A stretch of DNA of 64,000 nt from Artemisia argyi (lineage: Eukaryota; Streptophyta; Magnoliopsida; Asterales; Asteraceae). This document shows positions 1-11,380 of this stretch, piece by piece. The position numbers were made by a program, and so were the translations under genes. Position 1 is the first letter of the stretch. Every line of letters starts with the position of its first letter. Where the stretch lies: NCBI GenBank assembly GCA_030686995.1, contig CM060695.1, forward strand, positions 96,686,871 to 96,750,870. Reading direction: 5' to 3'. The notes beneath the pieces are model-generated. The model saw nothing but the letters and a program-made list of their open reading frames with translations. It ran no database searches and was not told the DNA's origin.

Positions 1-2681
1 CTGTGAGTTAGGATCCTTGTCTTCATCATCTCTTGGACGTTTCAGTTTGTCGGCCTCAGTGCTGCAGGTCTCTTTAGACATCTTGGCTTTTAAAGCTTCC
101 AGGACTTTAGCTTCATTAGGTGACAAGGTGAATTTACTTGCCAATTTGTCTAAGAGATGGGTTTCTAATTCGTCCAATGACAACTCTGGTTGTGGTAGAG
201 TTGATTTGTCTGCTCGAAGAGTAAATGAGGTAGATCTGATCACTTTCTTGACAGCTTGTTCTGCAAACTTTGTGAGTTCATCTCTCATAGGTGCCAGCAA
301 ATCTTTCAATTCTGCAACTAAGTGTTGTTCCATATACTGATGTGCTTGAGCAACTAATGTAACTTCCATGTTTTCTTGTACATCCTTAGCTAAGAAGGTG
401 TCTACCTTTTCTTGCAGTTCTTGGACATTCGTGTTTAGCTTTGTCAATTCAGCAACTTGACTTGCTAGTGATTCTACTTGAGCTTCTAGTTTGCTTTTCT
501 TCTTTTCATGAACTCTCCTTACAGCCTTCTTTATCAATTTAGATGCAGCAGAGGCTTTTGTGCTTGTGGGTTTCTTGATTGATTCGTCATGTGTGGTTTC
601 AGATGCTGGAGGTGATGATTGTGAAGATTCAACGTGGGTGGATATGTCCTTATCATCTCCTCTTTGTGATTCGGGTTTATCCTTGGCATCAACTTTCTTT
701 TCTTTGACTGTCTCCTCCTGTAATCTTTGCTCTTCAGCCAATCTGTCAGCTTCTGCCTTAAGCCTCAGTTCTTCTGCTAATTTGGCTTCTTCTTCCTTTT
801 GTTTCTTATTTTCTTCTTGAAGCCTAAGATCTTCTGCAAGTTTGGCTGCCTCTTCAGCTTTCCTGCTTTCTTCCATACGAATTGCTTCTTCCAATTTTGC
901 TTGTTTTAACTCCTCAAGCCTAGCCTCTTCAGCTTCTTGTTTTCTTCTTAGCTCTTCTTCTTGAACCTTCTCTCTGATCTCCATCTCTTCCATGGTCAAA
1001 AGGTATCGAACATTAATATCCATATGGTCCTCCTCTTCATCTTCTCCTCTTGCTGAAGCATCTAGCATTTCTACATCTGTAGGTGATACTGTGGGAGTTT
1101 CGTAGATAGTCATAGCAGCATTGGTTCCTGTATCTTGAGTTTGATCAGCTGTAGTGGACTTAGGAATTCTGCTAGATCCGCCTGCTTCGTTTTTTTGAGA
1201 AAACATAGGAGGTGGAGGTTGATCAGCTTGGAAGGCGTCTATTTTGCTGTGGAGGAGACCTAAATTAAGAGCTCTTTCATTTTCTTCTTCCACTGATAGG
1301 CCTATGTTAGAGTGAGCAGCTTCTTGTTCAGCAGTCATTGGTTCCTTTAGCTTCTCTTTCCTTAACCTTTCTTCTTCCAATTTAGTGTCTGCTTCAGTTA
1401 AAGGTCTTTGATTGAACGTAGTTGGGTATTCAGCATTTTCAGCAAATTCATCAATATTTCTGTCCCGATCTTCGAAAGACATGTCCAGATCATCAAGATC
1501 TTTAATATCAACCTCCTTGTCGATGTGTGCATAGGCTTCCCTATAAACTGGACCTTCATCGGATTCGGTTTTAGAGTCAGATGGTTTTGGAGAAGATGGT
1601 TGTTTGGGTTCAGGAATAGATTCAGGTTTCTTGACTGGAATTGTGAACTTAAGTGTTCCCCTTTTAGGCTTTTGTGCAGATTTGTTAGAACTTCCAGAGC
1701 TCCCAGACTTGCTACCTTTCTTCCCCTTTTTCTGCATGAACGAAGGTAGAATAACTTCATCTAAGAAACCAACTTTGTCTTCCTTGAGAGCTTGAACGTA
1801 GTACTTGTAATTCTTACAAGTTTTCACTTTATCATTCAAGAGACAATCGGGAAATTTCTTTCCTTGCTTACGTGTGCTGGTATCCAGTCTCTTGATCTGT
1901 CTGAGAGTGTCCTCATTTCTGAATGTGTTCTTAGCTTCATCATCCAGTCTTTAAGGAATGTCGTCATACTCACGAAGGAAGCTTTCAATGAGTAGTTTGG
2001 TGAAACGAACAAATGGAATATTAGTAGTTTTGTGTTGTATGTGCCACATAAAATCTTCCCAAATAATGCTAGCATAGTTCACCTTTTTGACGTTTGCCAT
2101 AGCCCAGAAAAGTTTGAGATGTTGGAGCTTGGGGTGTTCGTGACCAGTATCTCTGCCAGATAATGACTTAGCAATAAGGATATACAAAGTTCTCCAAGGC
2201 TGTGGAAGAAATCTGATGTTGACCTTTGAGTGTCTGGTCGCCACTTCTTCTGATTCATCGTAGCCAATATCCCGTAACCATTCTATCAGCTCTTCCTCAT
2301 TAGGTACTGGATCGTATTCTTCATCTGGGCCAAGTTCGGGTAAAGAACACTTCGAAGAGTGTCGATGTCCACAGTGACTTGTCTCTTATGAAGCATACAA
2401 GTAAAGGACTCTTCCCCAAGGTCTAGTTGAAGTGTGTGCCAAAATTGGTGTATGTAGAAGCAAGCAACTGATGCTGATTTGGTGAGCAAGATTTTGTGCG
2501 GGTGATAGAGGAGAGCATCCACAACTACAATGCAAGAGGATTCATTGCACGTGATTTTGCTGAAGTTGATCCTTAAGTTGTTCTTTCCAATCTTTCTGGA
2601 GTAATTCTCGGGAAAGGTTTCTTCCCAAGTGAGTTTTGGTTCAGGTTCTGGTCCATATGGAATGTCCTCATGTTGTGCCAT
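1..2681 (-). pseudogene. Element A ORF3 (Sirevirus-type extra ORF), partial and broken
   Basis: Third ORF downstream of pol, starting at 2681 (MAQHEDIPYGPEPE) directly after CAG. The first part, to about residue 115, is globular and contains HKILLTKSASVACFYIHQFW. A frameshift near 2340 and a TAA at 1951-1953 break it; from 1950 to base 1 the frame is fully open, about 650 codons. It holds a basic Ser-rich segment, an acidic Pro/Ser region and a long Glu/Lys/Ala-rich coiled coil (roughly 500-1050 on the DNA). The position is that of the Sirevirus envelope-like ORF, but I see no signal peptide or membrane segment. Function unknown. Confidence 0.75.
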
Positions 2682-4483
2682 CTGAATTGATCATACACAA
2701 ATACAAACATAGCAATGATATACTTTGTTAGCTCAGACATTCAATTACATGATTATGCATAACTGGATTGATCAGTGGGTGTTTTGTGTTTATACTTATG
2801 AAATTTTACAATGCTTAGACAAAATTTCATGAATTAAGGCAATGTTATGCGTAAGATTGGAAATCCTACGCACAACATTTCTTATGTGTAAGATACCAAA
2901 GCTACGCATAACTTATATTTTATGCGTAAGATCAATCTTTTTCGTAGGCTCAATCTTATGCGTAGGATTAAATCTTATGCATAAGATTAGAACCTATGCC
3001 AAGGATTGAACCTTATGCGTAAGTTTATAACTTATGCGTAAGAAATAACTTATGCGTAAGATATTATCTTTTGCGTAAACATTGTCTTATCCAAGACAAG
3101 TTTTTCATGTCTATCGAATCTTACGCGTAGGATGAATAATGTTATGCGTAGAAACGTCTTTTTGAATAAATCACCTTCAAAAATTTGTGTCTTTTGATTC
3201 CTGAAAGTAATAAACACAACCACTGATCAATATATTACTCTAAACGCATTCCAAGACATCTAAATCATACAAGTTTATGCGTAAACATGCCACGACCCAA
3301 ACTTATGCGTAGGAACGCATGAACAATTAATCACTATGTGATTTAAACAAGTTTCTGGGTAGAAATTGGAATAGGGCGAGTGTTGCATACAAGCTAAGGA
3401 ACATGTGGACCAATTTATAACAACTATTAACCACAGAATCAAAAATTCATAACTGCTAGTGTCAACGAACCCTAAATCAAAGATTCAAGATTCAAATGTT
3501 GTTTCTGAAGCAATTAAACTACACATTCAAGTTCCTAATCACATACAAACACTATCCCCATCAACAATTAGAATCTAACCATCCTAAATCGAAATCCCCT
3601 AAATCAACGTATGAACCCTAATTCAAAAATCAATCAATTGTAGTTTCTAGGTATGATTGGGGTTCACAAACATGTAATATAACATCATAGGATCATATCC
3701 CATCAACCAAAACACATCCTAACACCCTTAATCTCTAAGTCTAATTTTACGCAAAACCCTAAATCGAAAATGATAGATTTAGAAAGATTTAACCGTTGGA
3801 TTTTGATGAAATTAAAAACCAATGTTTATGATCATGATCAAAAAGTTTTGGTACTTACAGATTTGATGTTAAGCGATTGAATTTGCAGTTTGATTGTGAG
3901 CCGTTGATTAGGTTTGGTGAAAGTAGTAAATGTGATTAGTAGGTGCAGTAAATGCTAGGGTCAAAGTGGTTTTGACTAAGTTTAATTCAAGTTTGAAGTA
4001 TTGTCACTTTAAGTCCTTTAACCTTAACATTTGTATCAACAAGTATACTTACTAGCTTCACATTATAACTTTCGTTAACTACACCAAGTCTTAGAAAAGA
4101 ACAACTTGTGGAATTTTACTCCCCCTCGACCTTAGACCGATGTCTTTCAAAATAGAAAAATATATTATAATGGTCAAGGAGAGTATCCCGAAAACAAAAA
4201 TTTTGAAGCTTCACATTGATAAATAACTATTATTGCTAATAAGATGAAAGTACTAAGTAAATATTTTGAGAAAATTTAAGAAATACTTTTCCTCCCCCTC
4301 AACACATGTTTTTTATATTAATTATAGACTTTTTATAAAAAAAATAGTGTTGAAAAGAGTGGTGTATACTTGCGGTATTTTTTTTTTTAGAGAAATAAAA
4401 TATCTTTTTGTGTTTTTGTTGGTTTTATAATTTTGTATTTTGTTTTGGAAAATATTTACAAAGATAGTTTTGATGTTTGACGA
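2682..4483 (-). other. Element A spacer between pol and ORF3
   Basis: About 1.8 kb without a credible ORF. Just after pol are two GAGGGGGA tracts on the minus strand (4293-4300 and near 4119-4127), as in a polypurine tract. Further on, 2843-3314 holds about a dozen copies of the TTATGCGTAAG/TTACGCGTAA motif that also fills the leader. The spacer ends in CAG directly before the ORF3 ATG, which resembles a 3' splice site. Confidence 0.75.
4293..4300 (-). other. Polypurine-tract-like site after element A pol
   Basis: GAGGGGGA on the minus strand, about 185 bases after the RNase H stop. Element C has the same tract 184 bases after its RNase H stop (62198). A second copy lies near 4119-4127. Multiple such tracts are known in Sireviruses. 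Confidence 0.55.
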
Positions 4484-5398
4484 TCATTTGTGTTTTAAAA
4501 ACTTTTCCAGATCATCTAGAGTCAAATATCGCATACCAATTTGGTGAACTAGACTAGCAAACCTTGATGGTGCTAAGGCTTTGGTAAGTAAGTCCGCCAA
4601 TTGGTACTCAGTTCCAACAAAATATAATTCGACGGTACCCTTTTCGACATGCTCTTTGATGAAATGATATCGGAGATCAATGTGTTTGGATTTGCAGTGA
4701 TGAACGGTGTTGCAGGAAATAGCAATGGCACTTTTGGAATCACAGTAGATCGGAATCTTATTGAACAGGTAGCCATAATCCTTAAGTTGTGATCTCATCC
4801 AGATGACTTGAGCACAACAAGCAGACATAGCTACATATTCAGATTTTGTTGACGACAGTGATGTGCAATCCTGCTTCTTAGATTGCCATGACACAAGTTT
4901 ATCTCCGAGAAACTGTAATCCACCAGATGTACTTTTGCGTGTATCTAAACATCCTGCATGATCAGCGTCTAAAAAAGCAATTAGTTCAAAACCAGAATCC
5001 TTCAGATACCAGATTCCCAAGTTAATGGTACCCTTTATGTATCGAAGGATTCTTTTAGCCTCACTGAGGTGTTTTTCAGTTGGTTTGGACTGATAGCGAG
5101 AGCACATGTAGACAACAAATACTATATCAGGTCTACTAGCTGTGAGATACATGAGTGACCGAATAATACTACGGTATTTGGTAGGGTCAACAGGTGTCCC
5201 ATGTAAGTCAGCATCTAGTTTTGTGGTATAGCCCATTGGTGTATTATAAGTATCACAACTCATCATTCCATGTTTCTTTAAAATTTCTAGAGCATATTTG
5301 GACTGATTTATAAAAATTCCACGGGGTGATTGATGAACTTGTAGTCCTAGAAAGAACGAAAGTTCACCCATCATGGACATTTCAAAATTATCTTTCAT
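4484..5398 (-). pseudogene. pol: Element A RT C-terminus and RNase H
   Basis: About 304 codons in the -1 frame relative to the RT palm. It begins around DNFEMSMMGELSFFLGLQV (RT connection), then SRPDIVFVVYMCSRYQ and RNase H with DADHAGCLDTRKSTSGG, SEYVAMSACCAQ, YCDSKSAIAIS and HIDLRYHFIKEHVE. It ends with the usual copia C-terminus (TEYQLADLLTK). RNase H would degrade RNA in RNA-DNA hybrids and leave the polypurine primer. The domain itself has no stop. A GAGGGGGA tract lies about 185 bases beyond its stop. Confidence 0.87.
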
Positions 5399-6108
5399 TA
5401 AATTTGCAAAATCATTAGAGTAACTTCTTTTTGTTTAAGAAAAATAATGTCATCGACATAGATTTGAACAACTAGTAAGTCCACCCCGTAGGTTTTTGTA
5501 AATAGTGTTGGATCCACCGAACCTTTAGAAAATTTATTGCCCAGCAAGAAAGCAGATAGTTTGTCATACCACGCCCTTGGGGCTTGCTTAAGTCCGTAGA
5601 GTGCCTTTTTGAGTAGGTAAACGTGATTGGGGCGCTCTGGATCAACGAAGCCGTCTGGTTGGCTTACATAAACTTCTTCACGGAGTTCTCTATTAAGAAA
5701 TGCTGTTTTTACATCCATTTGATAAACAACCATGTTCCGATGTGCTGCATAATCCAGAAAGATCCGAACAGCTTCATGTCTAGCCACTGGAGCAAATGAT
5801 TCTACAAAATCAATTCCTTCTAGTTGGGAGTATCCTTTTGCTACCAGGCGTGATTTGTTATGTATGACTGTGCCTTCTGCGTCTAGCTTATTTTTCCAAA
5901 TCCATTTTAACCCGATGACATAGACTCCGTCAGATCTTTCAACTGATTCCCAGACTTCTAATCGTATGAATTGCTGAAATTCCTCTTGCATAGATTCAAT
6001 CCAGTTATCATAAGTCATTGCTTCTTTGATGTTTTTAGGTTCTTCTAGACAAACTGTGAGTGCATAGATGCAATTTGCACCATCAGTGTGAAGTCGTTGT
6101 CTTGTCAT
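5398..6108 (-). pseudogene. pol: Element A reverse transcriptase, fingers and palm
   Basis: Same frame as the integrase, after an in-frame TGA just upstream (near 6155) where element C has AGA. RT landmarks are [50 protein letters not shown] and the catalytic [10 protein letters not shown] would copy element RNA into cDNA in the particle. Straight after YVDDIIF the frame runs into a stop, and the rest of RT lies in the -1 frame (4484-5398). Element C has a shift of the same direction at the same point. Confidence 0.87.
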
Positions 6109-6339
6109 AACAGGTGCATCGGGATGGCCAATAATATGAACTAGGGGATGGTCTCAAGTCCATTTGTGTGTCGAAGGGTGTAGTTGATAAGTATCTCGCA
6201 TGTTAGCAGGATCCAAATTGCGTGTTGACGACTTAGCTACTTCAGGAAATGTTGGAGCCGGTGCAAACGGGTTAAAGAACGCATTAGGATCATACTCTGC
6301 GGGTTGTGGAACTGATTGTGGTGTAGGATCTTCAGCTGA

Positions 6340-7986
6340 TTATCGTGAGTTGGAAGCGGTTTGTTCTGCTGTTAAGGGAGATGCAATTGGAGGACCGTCT
6401 TTCTCAACAGTTGTTGTAGTTTGTTGAGGTGAGTCAGGTACTTGAATATTTTCAGGTTGAGCAGCGGAATTGGGTGAGACCTCAGTAGAACGGTATTCAA
6501 TTGTATCATCAAACAGTGGAGCAAACAAGGTTTCCAATTCTTTGCGGTTGAGGGGCAATGGTTCAGCCGAAGAGTCCGGAGAGTTAAGACGGTTGAATTC
6601 GGGTCCTAAGTTGTGTTGCTCAGAAGCCATTTGTGTGAGTTCATCAAAATTAGCGTGAATGGTTTCTTGAATTTCTCTTGTTCGACGATTCCATATCCGA
6701 AAACCTTTAGAATTTTCACAGTATCCAACGAACACTCCGATGTCAGCCTTTGCTTTAAGTTTACCTAAATCATCACGATCATTTTTTGGATAACAAAGTG
6801 CTCCAAATAAATGAAAGTAATCGATGTTTGGTTTTCTTTTGTGAACAATTTGATAAGGTGTTTTGCGATGGCGTTTTGTGATCATGCAACGGTTTTGGGT
6901 ATAACATGTGGTTGAAACAGCTTCCGCCCATAAGTAATCTGGTAATTGAGCATTTATCAACATGGTTCTAGCAGCTTCCACTAACGTCCTGTTGCGTCTT
7001 TCAACAACTCCATTCTGTTCTGGGCTTCTAGGAATAGATGTTTGATGTTCAATTCCCACTTTCTCATAATATGACCGAAGTGTCTGATTTTTAAATTCTG
7101 TTCCATTGTCTGTTCTGACCATTCGTACCGTGTTGCGTAACTGAACTTGAATTTTAGTGAGAAAGGTGATGATCATTGAAGGAGCTTGATCTTTACTTCG
7201 TAGAAAATAAACCCAAGTCCATCTGGAGTAATCATCCACAATTACAAGTATGTAGCGTTTACCGTTGATACTTTGAACACGCATCGATCCACACAAATCC
7301 ATATGAAGCAATTGTAAAACATGATTCGTACTGTGCTCAGATTTAGAAGGAAAATGAGCCCGAGTACTTTTTCCTTGTTCACAGGCTGAACATAAGTGAT
7401 CTTTGGTAAAACAGAATCTTGGAAACCCATCAAAAAGTTTGTGACGAGCAAGTTCAGTCATAGTTTTGAAATTCAAGTGCGAAAGACGTTTATGCCATAA
7501 CCAAGATTTAGTCGCTTTGGAGAGAAGACATATCGGAGATGTAGCAATCATATCTGACATTGATATTGTATAAAGATTAGAACCACGTGAGCCAGACATT
7601 AGATCTTTTCCTTGTAAGTCACGAACGAAACAAGTTTTCTCACGAAATGCAACTTCTAGATCCCCATCACAAAATTGACCAACAGATAAAAGGTTGTGTC
7701 CAAGGCCTTCCACATAATAAACACGACTGATTTCAATGTTCCTACTGACATAGTCACCATATCCCATGATTAAAGCGTAATGATCATTCCCGAATCTGAC
7801 AGTACCAATGAACTTTGAAACAAAGTTGTTTAACAGTTTGAGATTGCCTGTCATATGTCGGGTGCATCCGCTATCAACAATCCAGAGAACAATCTGTACC
7901 ACCTGCATCACAAGAAGACGACAAGGATGGAACAGAAGTAAGGGTGGAACCCAAAGAAAGTGCGGGTTCCTATTGGTTAGAAGCAC
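6340..7986 (-). CDS. pol: Element A protease and integrase (open segment of pol)
   Basis: Open pol segment of about 548 codons. The aspartic protease motif WIVDSGC is near residue 38, and the first 25-30 codons are probably non-coding spacer, so the true start is uncertain. Integrase follows: the zinc-binding HHCC region (WHKRLSHLNF, then CSACEQGKS), then the catalytic triad in HMDLCG, RTDNGTEF and NGVVERRNR, all three acidic residues present. It would process the polyprotein and insert element cDNA. The C-terminal part is Pro/Ser/Thr-rich and ends at a TGA; RT continues in the same frame after a second stop. Confidence 0.88.
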   Translation of the reverse strand: MLLTNRNPHFLWVPPLLLFHPCRLLVMQVVQIVLWIVDSGCTRHMTGNLKLLNNFVSKFIGTVRFGNDHYALIMGYGDYVSRNIEISRVYYVEGLGHNLLSVGQFCDGDLEVAFREKTCFVRDLQGKDLMSGSRGSNLYTISMSDMIATSPICLLSKATKSWLWHKRLSHLNFKTMTELARHKLFDGFPRFCFTKDHLCSACEQGKSTRAHFPSKSEHSTNHVLQLLHMDLCGSMRVQSINGKRYILVIVDDYSRWTWVYFLRSKDQAPSMIITFLTKIQVQLRNTVRMVRTDNGTEFKNQTLRSYYEKVGIEHQTSIPRSPEQNGVVERRNRTLVEAARTMLINAQLPDYLWAEAVSTTCYTQNRCMITKRHRKTPYQIVHKRKPNIDYFHLFGALCYPKNDRDDLGKLKAKADIGVFVGYCENSKGFRIWNRRTREIQETIHANFDELTQMASEQHNLGPEFNRLNSPDSSAEPLPLNRKELETLFAPLFDDTIEYRSTEVSPNSAAQPENIQVPDSPQQTTTTVEKDGPPIASPLTAEQTASNSR

Positions 7987-8008
7987 ATGTATTCAATAAT
8001 TTAGGAAT

Positions 8009-9400
8009 TCATTTAACGTCTGGTTTATATTGTAACCAACGTTGCCAATTCCAACTAGTTCTTGCTTTCTTTTTGGTGAATTCACTAGTAATGGGCTTAT
8101 TCCTAGATTTGTTCTCTTCAATTATGGGGGTAACTTCAACTTCATTAAAAACCGTAGAAGGCGGTTTTCCTAATATAGACTTAGAGGCAGTAGTGGGCCT
8201 AGAAGGAATGCTTGTCCTACGTTTCTTATGACGATTATGAAGAGAATTAGCTATACATTTTGTATGAACACCAGATGATACACTTTTATGACAAAACACA
8301 CAAGATGCATTAATATTCAAAACATTCAAAGGTTCATCATTCGTTACATTTAGATTTTGATTACAATTTGCCAGATTAGAATCTAAATCTGATGCAACAT
8401 GAGTTTTATTCAAAGTCATAAGTTGATCTTCTACTTCTTGAGCTTCTAGTGGTCCTCTTTTACGTTGCAAGATCCTATTCTTCTTGTTACTTTTTCGCTT
8501 GGGTCTGCTAATGCTATTTGTGGAGACTAGTCCTGTGGAAGTGGAGTTATCAACATTAGTGTTTTGAACAAAATTTCCTTTAGCAGTTTTTTCTAATTGA
8601 TACAATCCTGGTGCTATCACCGTGGTGTCAACAAACTTTCCTTTTTGAAGTAGCTTAATTTTCTCTTTCAAATCAATGATGATGTGATTCTTATCCTGAA
8701 TATCAGACTCAAGTAAACCATTGCAATATTTGATGTCATCGCGGTTTTGTTGCCATTCGATGTTTTCAATTTTTAAATCCGCAATTTCTTTCTCGTATTT
8801 GAGACACAGACTTTTTAAAGACTCATTGTTTTTGCAAAGCTGGCAAGAGTTTGAATTATTTTGACTTTGAAGTTTCAATTCCATTTCAATACTTTGAGAT
8901 TGACACCATTCAAGCCTTTGTTTGAGTAGACAAATTTCTTTTGAAAATTGCTTTGTCACATTATCATTCTTTATTCTCAGCATGTCATTTTCATCTTTAA
9001 GTGTCTCTATTTCCACATTCAACAAGTTATTATCAACACAAAGATCATCCATAAGCATAGAAGTACCAGATTTATAGAGATCATTCATGATAACAGACAA
9101 AATATCAGCATTGAGAACTTGTTCCAAGAGTCGATCAGCATCATCTTTTAAAATTCTATTTCTTTGCTTTTGAACCAAAATCGCATTTTCAGTTGAGTTG
9201 AAAACGTTTATCATTGTTTTGACCTCGTTTTGAAGTTCCTGTTCCCAATGTGTAGCACAGAGACGGAGGTGTTTGACAATTGGCAACATTTGTTTTTGAA
9301 AAATATCTCTCTTTTCTCGCTCGTAAGTAGATTCAAAAGTTTCAATTTTTATTTCAGAATTACGTTCAATTGTTTCCTCCAAAATTTCGATGTCTTCCAT
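8009..9400 (-). pseudogene. gag: Element A Gag, second coiled-coil part and Gag C-terminus
   Basis: Last part of the same Gag frame. About 260 residues of heptad-rich coiled coil are followed by a basic, Ser/Asn-rich tail with a Cys-His patch (CVFCHKSV) and a conserved end, SWNWQRWLQYKP. Here the frame stops at TGA where element C has TGG and runs a further 14 codons to TAG. Element C is interrupted by solo LTR G inside the region matching 8670-8700, so this copy shows the empty site. The role is inferred to be structural. Confidence 0.75.
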
Positions 9401-9547
9401 AAAAGTTTTGTAATAATTTAAGACACGAAAACTTTTTGGTAAAGGTGTAACTTTACCAGAGGATGGTAAAGGACCACTTATTTGTGCTACAGTTTGGCCA
9501 GGGGCCGCATTAGAGGATGAAACATATGACTCAGTGACATACCATGA

Positions 9548-10315
9548 TTACTCAGGTAATTCCTTTTGAGGAACAAAAGATTTATAAATATGAGGAGCAT
9601 TTGAATAATCATATGGTGTCCAATATTCAACTTGACTCATTTTTGATCGACTCTCGTCTTCAAGTTCTTCCTCTTCCTCAGTATCATAAACAACAGTACG
9701 CACAATCGTATTATCAAGCAAATGGTCCATACTGTAAATTTTAGGAATTTTTTTGAATGCTGTGTGAAGAAACATTGATTTGAAATCACCAAGTGCAAAT
9801 CCTTTATCGGGTCTCGGTTTTAAAGTAAATTTCTGAATTGTTGTGACAGAGCCCCCTGTTTTGTAAACAACATTACGAAATTCTTTGAGTTGTTTTTCAA
9901 GATCAACAATCTCACCGATTAAGTTATCTATATATTTCCTTTTTCGTATTTTATGTTCACAAAAATCCTTTTTGCAAATTGACAATTCTGTTTCTGTTTT
10001 TGAAAGTACTTTTTGAAGTTGTTCAACTTGTATTTTCAGTTCACACTTTTCACTTTCTAGTTTTGAAACCAACTTTCCGTTTTACTCAATTAAATCTTGC
10101 ATTTTATGTTGAAGATCTTGCTCTTTGTTGTAAGATTCTTGAAAAGCTTTTTCAAAACTTTTTGCGTGTTTAACCTTGTCTTCCTGATTTGAAAGTTGTA
10201 TTTTATAACACTCAATATCTCTTGCAAGTGACGCATTTGTTTCTTTTAAGGCTTTGTTTTTCTCGTTGCATTTTATGATTTGCAATTGTTGAGCGTTCAG
10301 TTGTTTGGATAACAA
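9548..10315 (-). pseudogene. gag: Element A Gag, first coiled-coil part
   Basis: Same frame as the upstream Gag parts, with an in-frame stop near 10082. The sequence is rich in Lys, Glu, Gln and Leu with heptad-like spacing over about 140 residues, suggesting a long coiled coil for Gag assembly. A more globular block follows, including TTIQKFTLKPRPDKGFALGD, which is almost identical in element C. It ends at TAA where C has AAA. The function of this insert between nucleocapsid and protease is not known to me; oligomerisation is an inference. Confidence 0.75.
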
Positions 10316-10600
10316 TATGAGGTCAGGGTCTGGATCAAACGATGGTTCATGTTGTTCTATATGATCATGTTTATCATTCTCAATAGGATCATCAAATGAA
10401 ACAACTGTGTCATCATCAAATATGACAACTGTGCTTATTTGTTCATCTGCTTGAGAAGATGAAGATGAGTCAGATGGAACAACTTACGCCATATCTTATT
10501 CAGAAGCAGAAGGTGAGGCTATGTCATGTATTAGGCATGCATTAAGGTCATGTACCTGAGACAAGCCGTCAGTGTCATACACTGGACCTGAATCATTAAA

Positions 10601-11239
10601 CTAAAGTTCCTGCATGTTGGCCATAAGCATCACAGCTGCATTAGCTTCCAGATCTTCCATGTCATCGTCATTGTTCACATTTGCCATGAAATTGTTCTCC
10701 TGCTCAGTGAAATGTCCATCTTTTTCATCTTGGAGAGCCATAAGTAATGCCTGCTTGTTAAACTTACTACCCCAAGTTCTCGGTTTAGGACATGTTGTCG
10801 CTATATGACCTTTTTCATTACAGTTATAACACCACACTGCATTCCCAGAGTATGAGTTCCTAGTTTCAACTGGTTCAGACCTTTGCTGAGAAGGACCTGA
10901 GTTGTTCCTGAACCCTCCATCGTTGTTAAACCTCTGACCATTCCCAAAATTTCCTGAAGAACTTCCTGAACCAGATCGTCCCGAGTTACGATTCTGAATT
11001 TCCACCCTTCCATCATGTACAACAGCTTGATTCCTTGTGTTGGAAGATGAACGTTGACGGTTGTTTTTTTTGTTGAAGAATTTGCTAAAAGCACGAGCAA
11101 TAAGAGCAAGTCCCTGATTCAACGTATTAAACTCCTCATCGTCATCTTCATTGGAGTTCGAGTAGTACACTGCATCATTGTTGTTGTATGGAACAAGTTG
11201 AGTAGAAGTATTCTGTTGAGATGAATCATAAGGAACCAT
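10601..11239 (-). pseudogene. gag: Element A Gag, nucleocapsid part with CCHC zinc knuckle
   Basis: Continuation of the Gag frame after in-frame stops. An acidic and Asn-rich start leads into NTRNQAVVHDGRVEIQNRN and a Gly/Ser/Asn-rich linker. A retroviral-type zinc knuckle CYNCNEKGHIATTC (C-x2-C-x4-H-x4-C) lies near residue 140 of this piece and would bind element RNA. An acidic stretch with EDLEANAAVMLMANMQE follows. The segment ends at TAG where element C has CAG. The zinc ligands are all present here, while C has lost the last Cys to a stop. Confidence 0.87.
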
Positions 11240-11380
11240 TTAGTTTGAGGTAGAAGATTTTGGATAACTAAAGTAGTTTTGCTCTTGAACATATGCATGA
11301 TTTGACATTGGTGGTGGAGCATAGTTAGATTGAGCTACGAGTGCCAAAGAATTTGGTGTTGGTGATGGTAAGTATCCTCC

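Noticed and set aside
1..2681. Calling ORF3 an envelope gene
   Set aside because: Only the position matches Sirevirus envelope-like ORFs; no signal peptide, fusion peptide or membrane anchor is visible in this or in element B.
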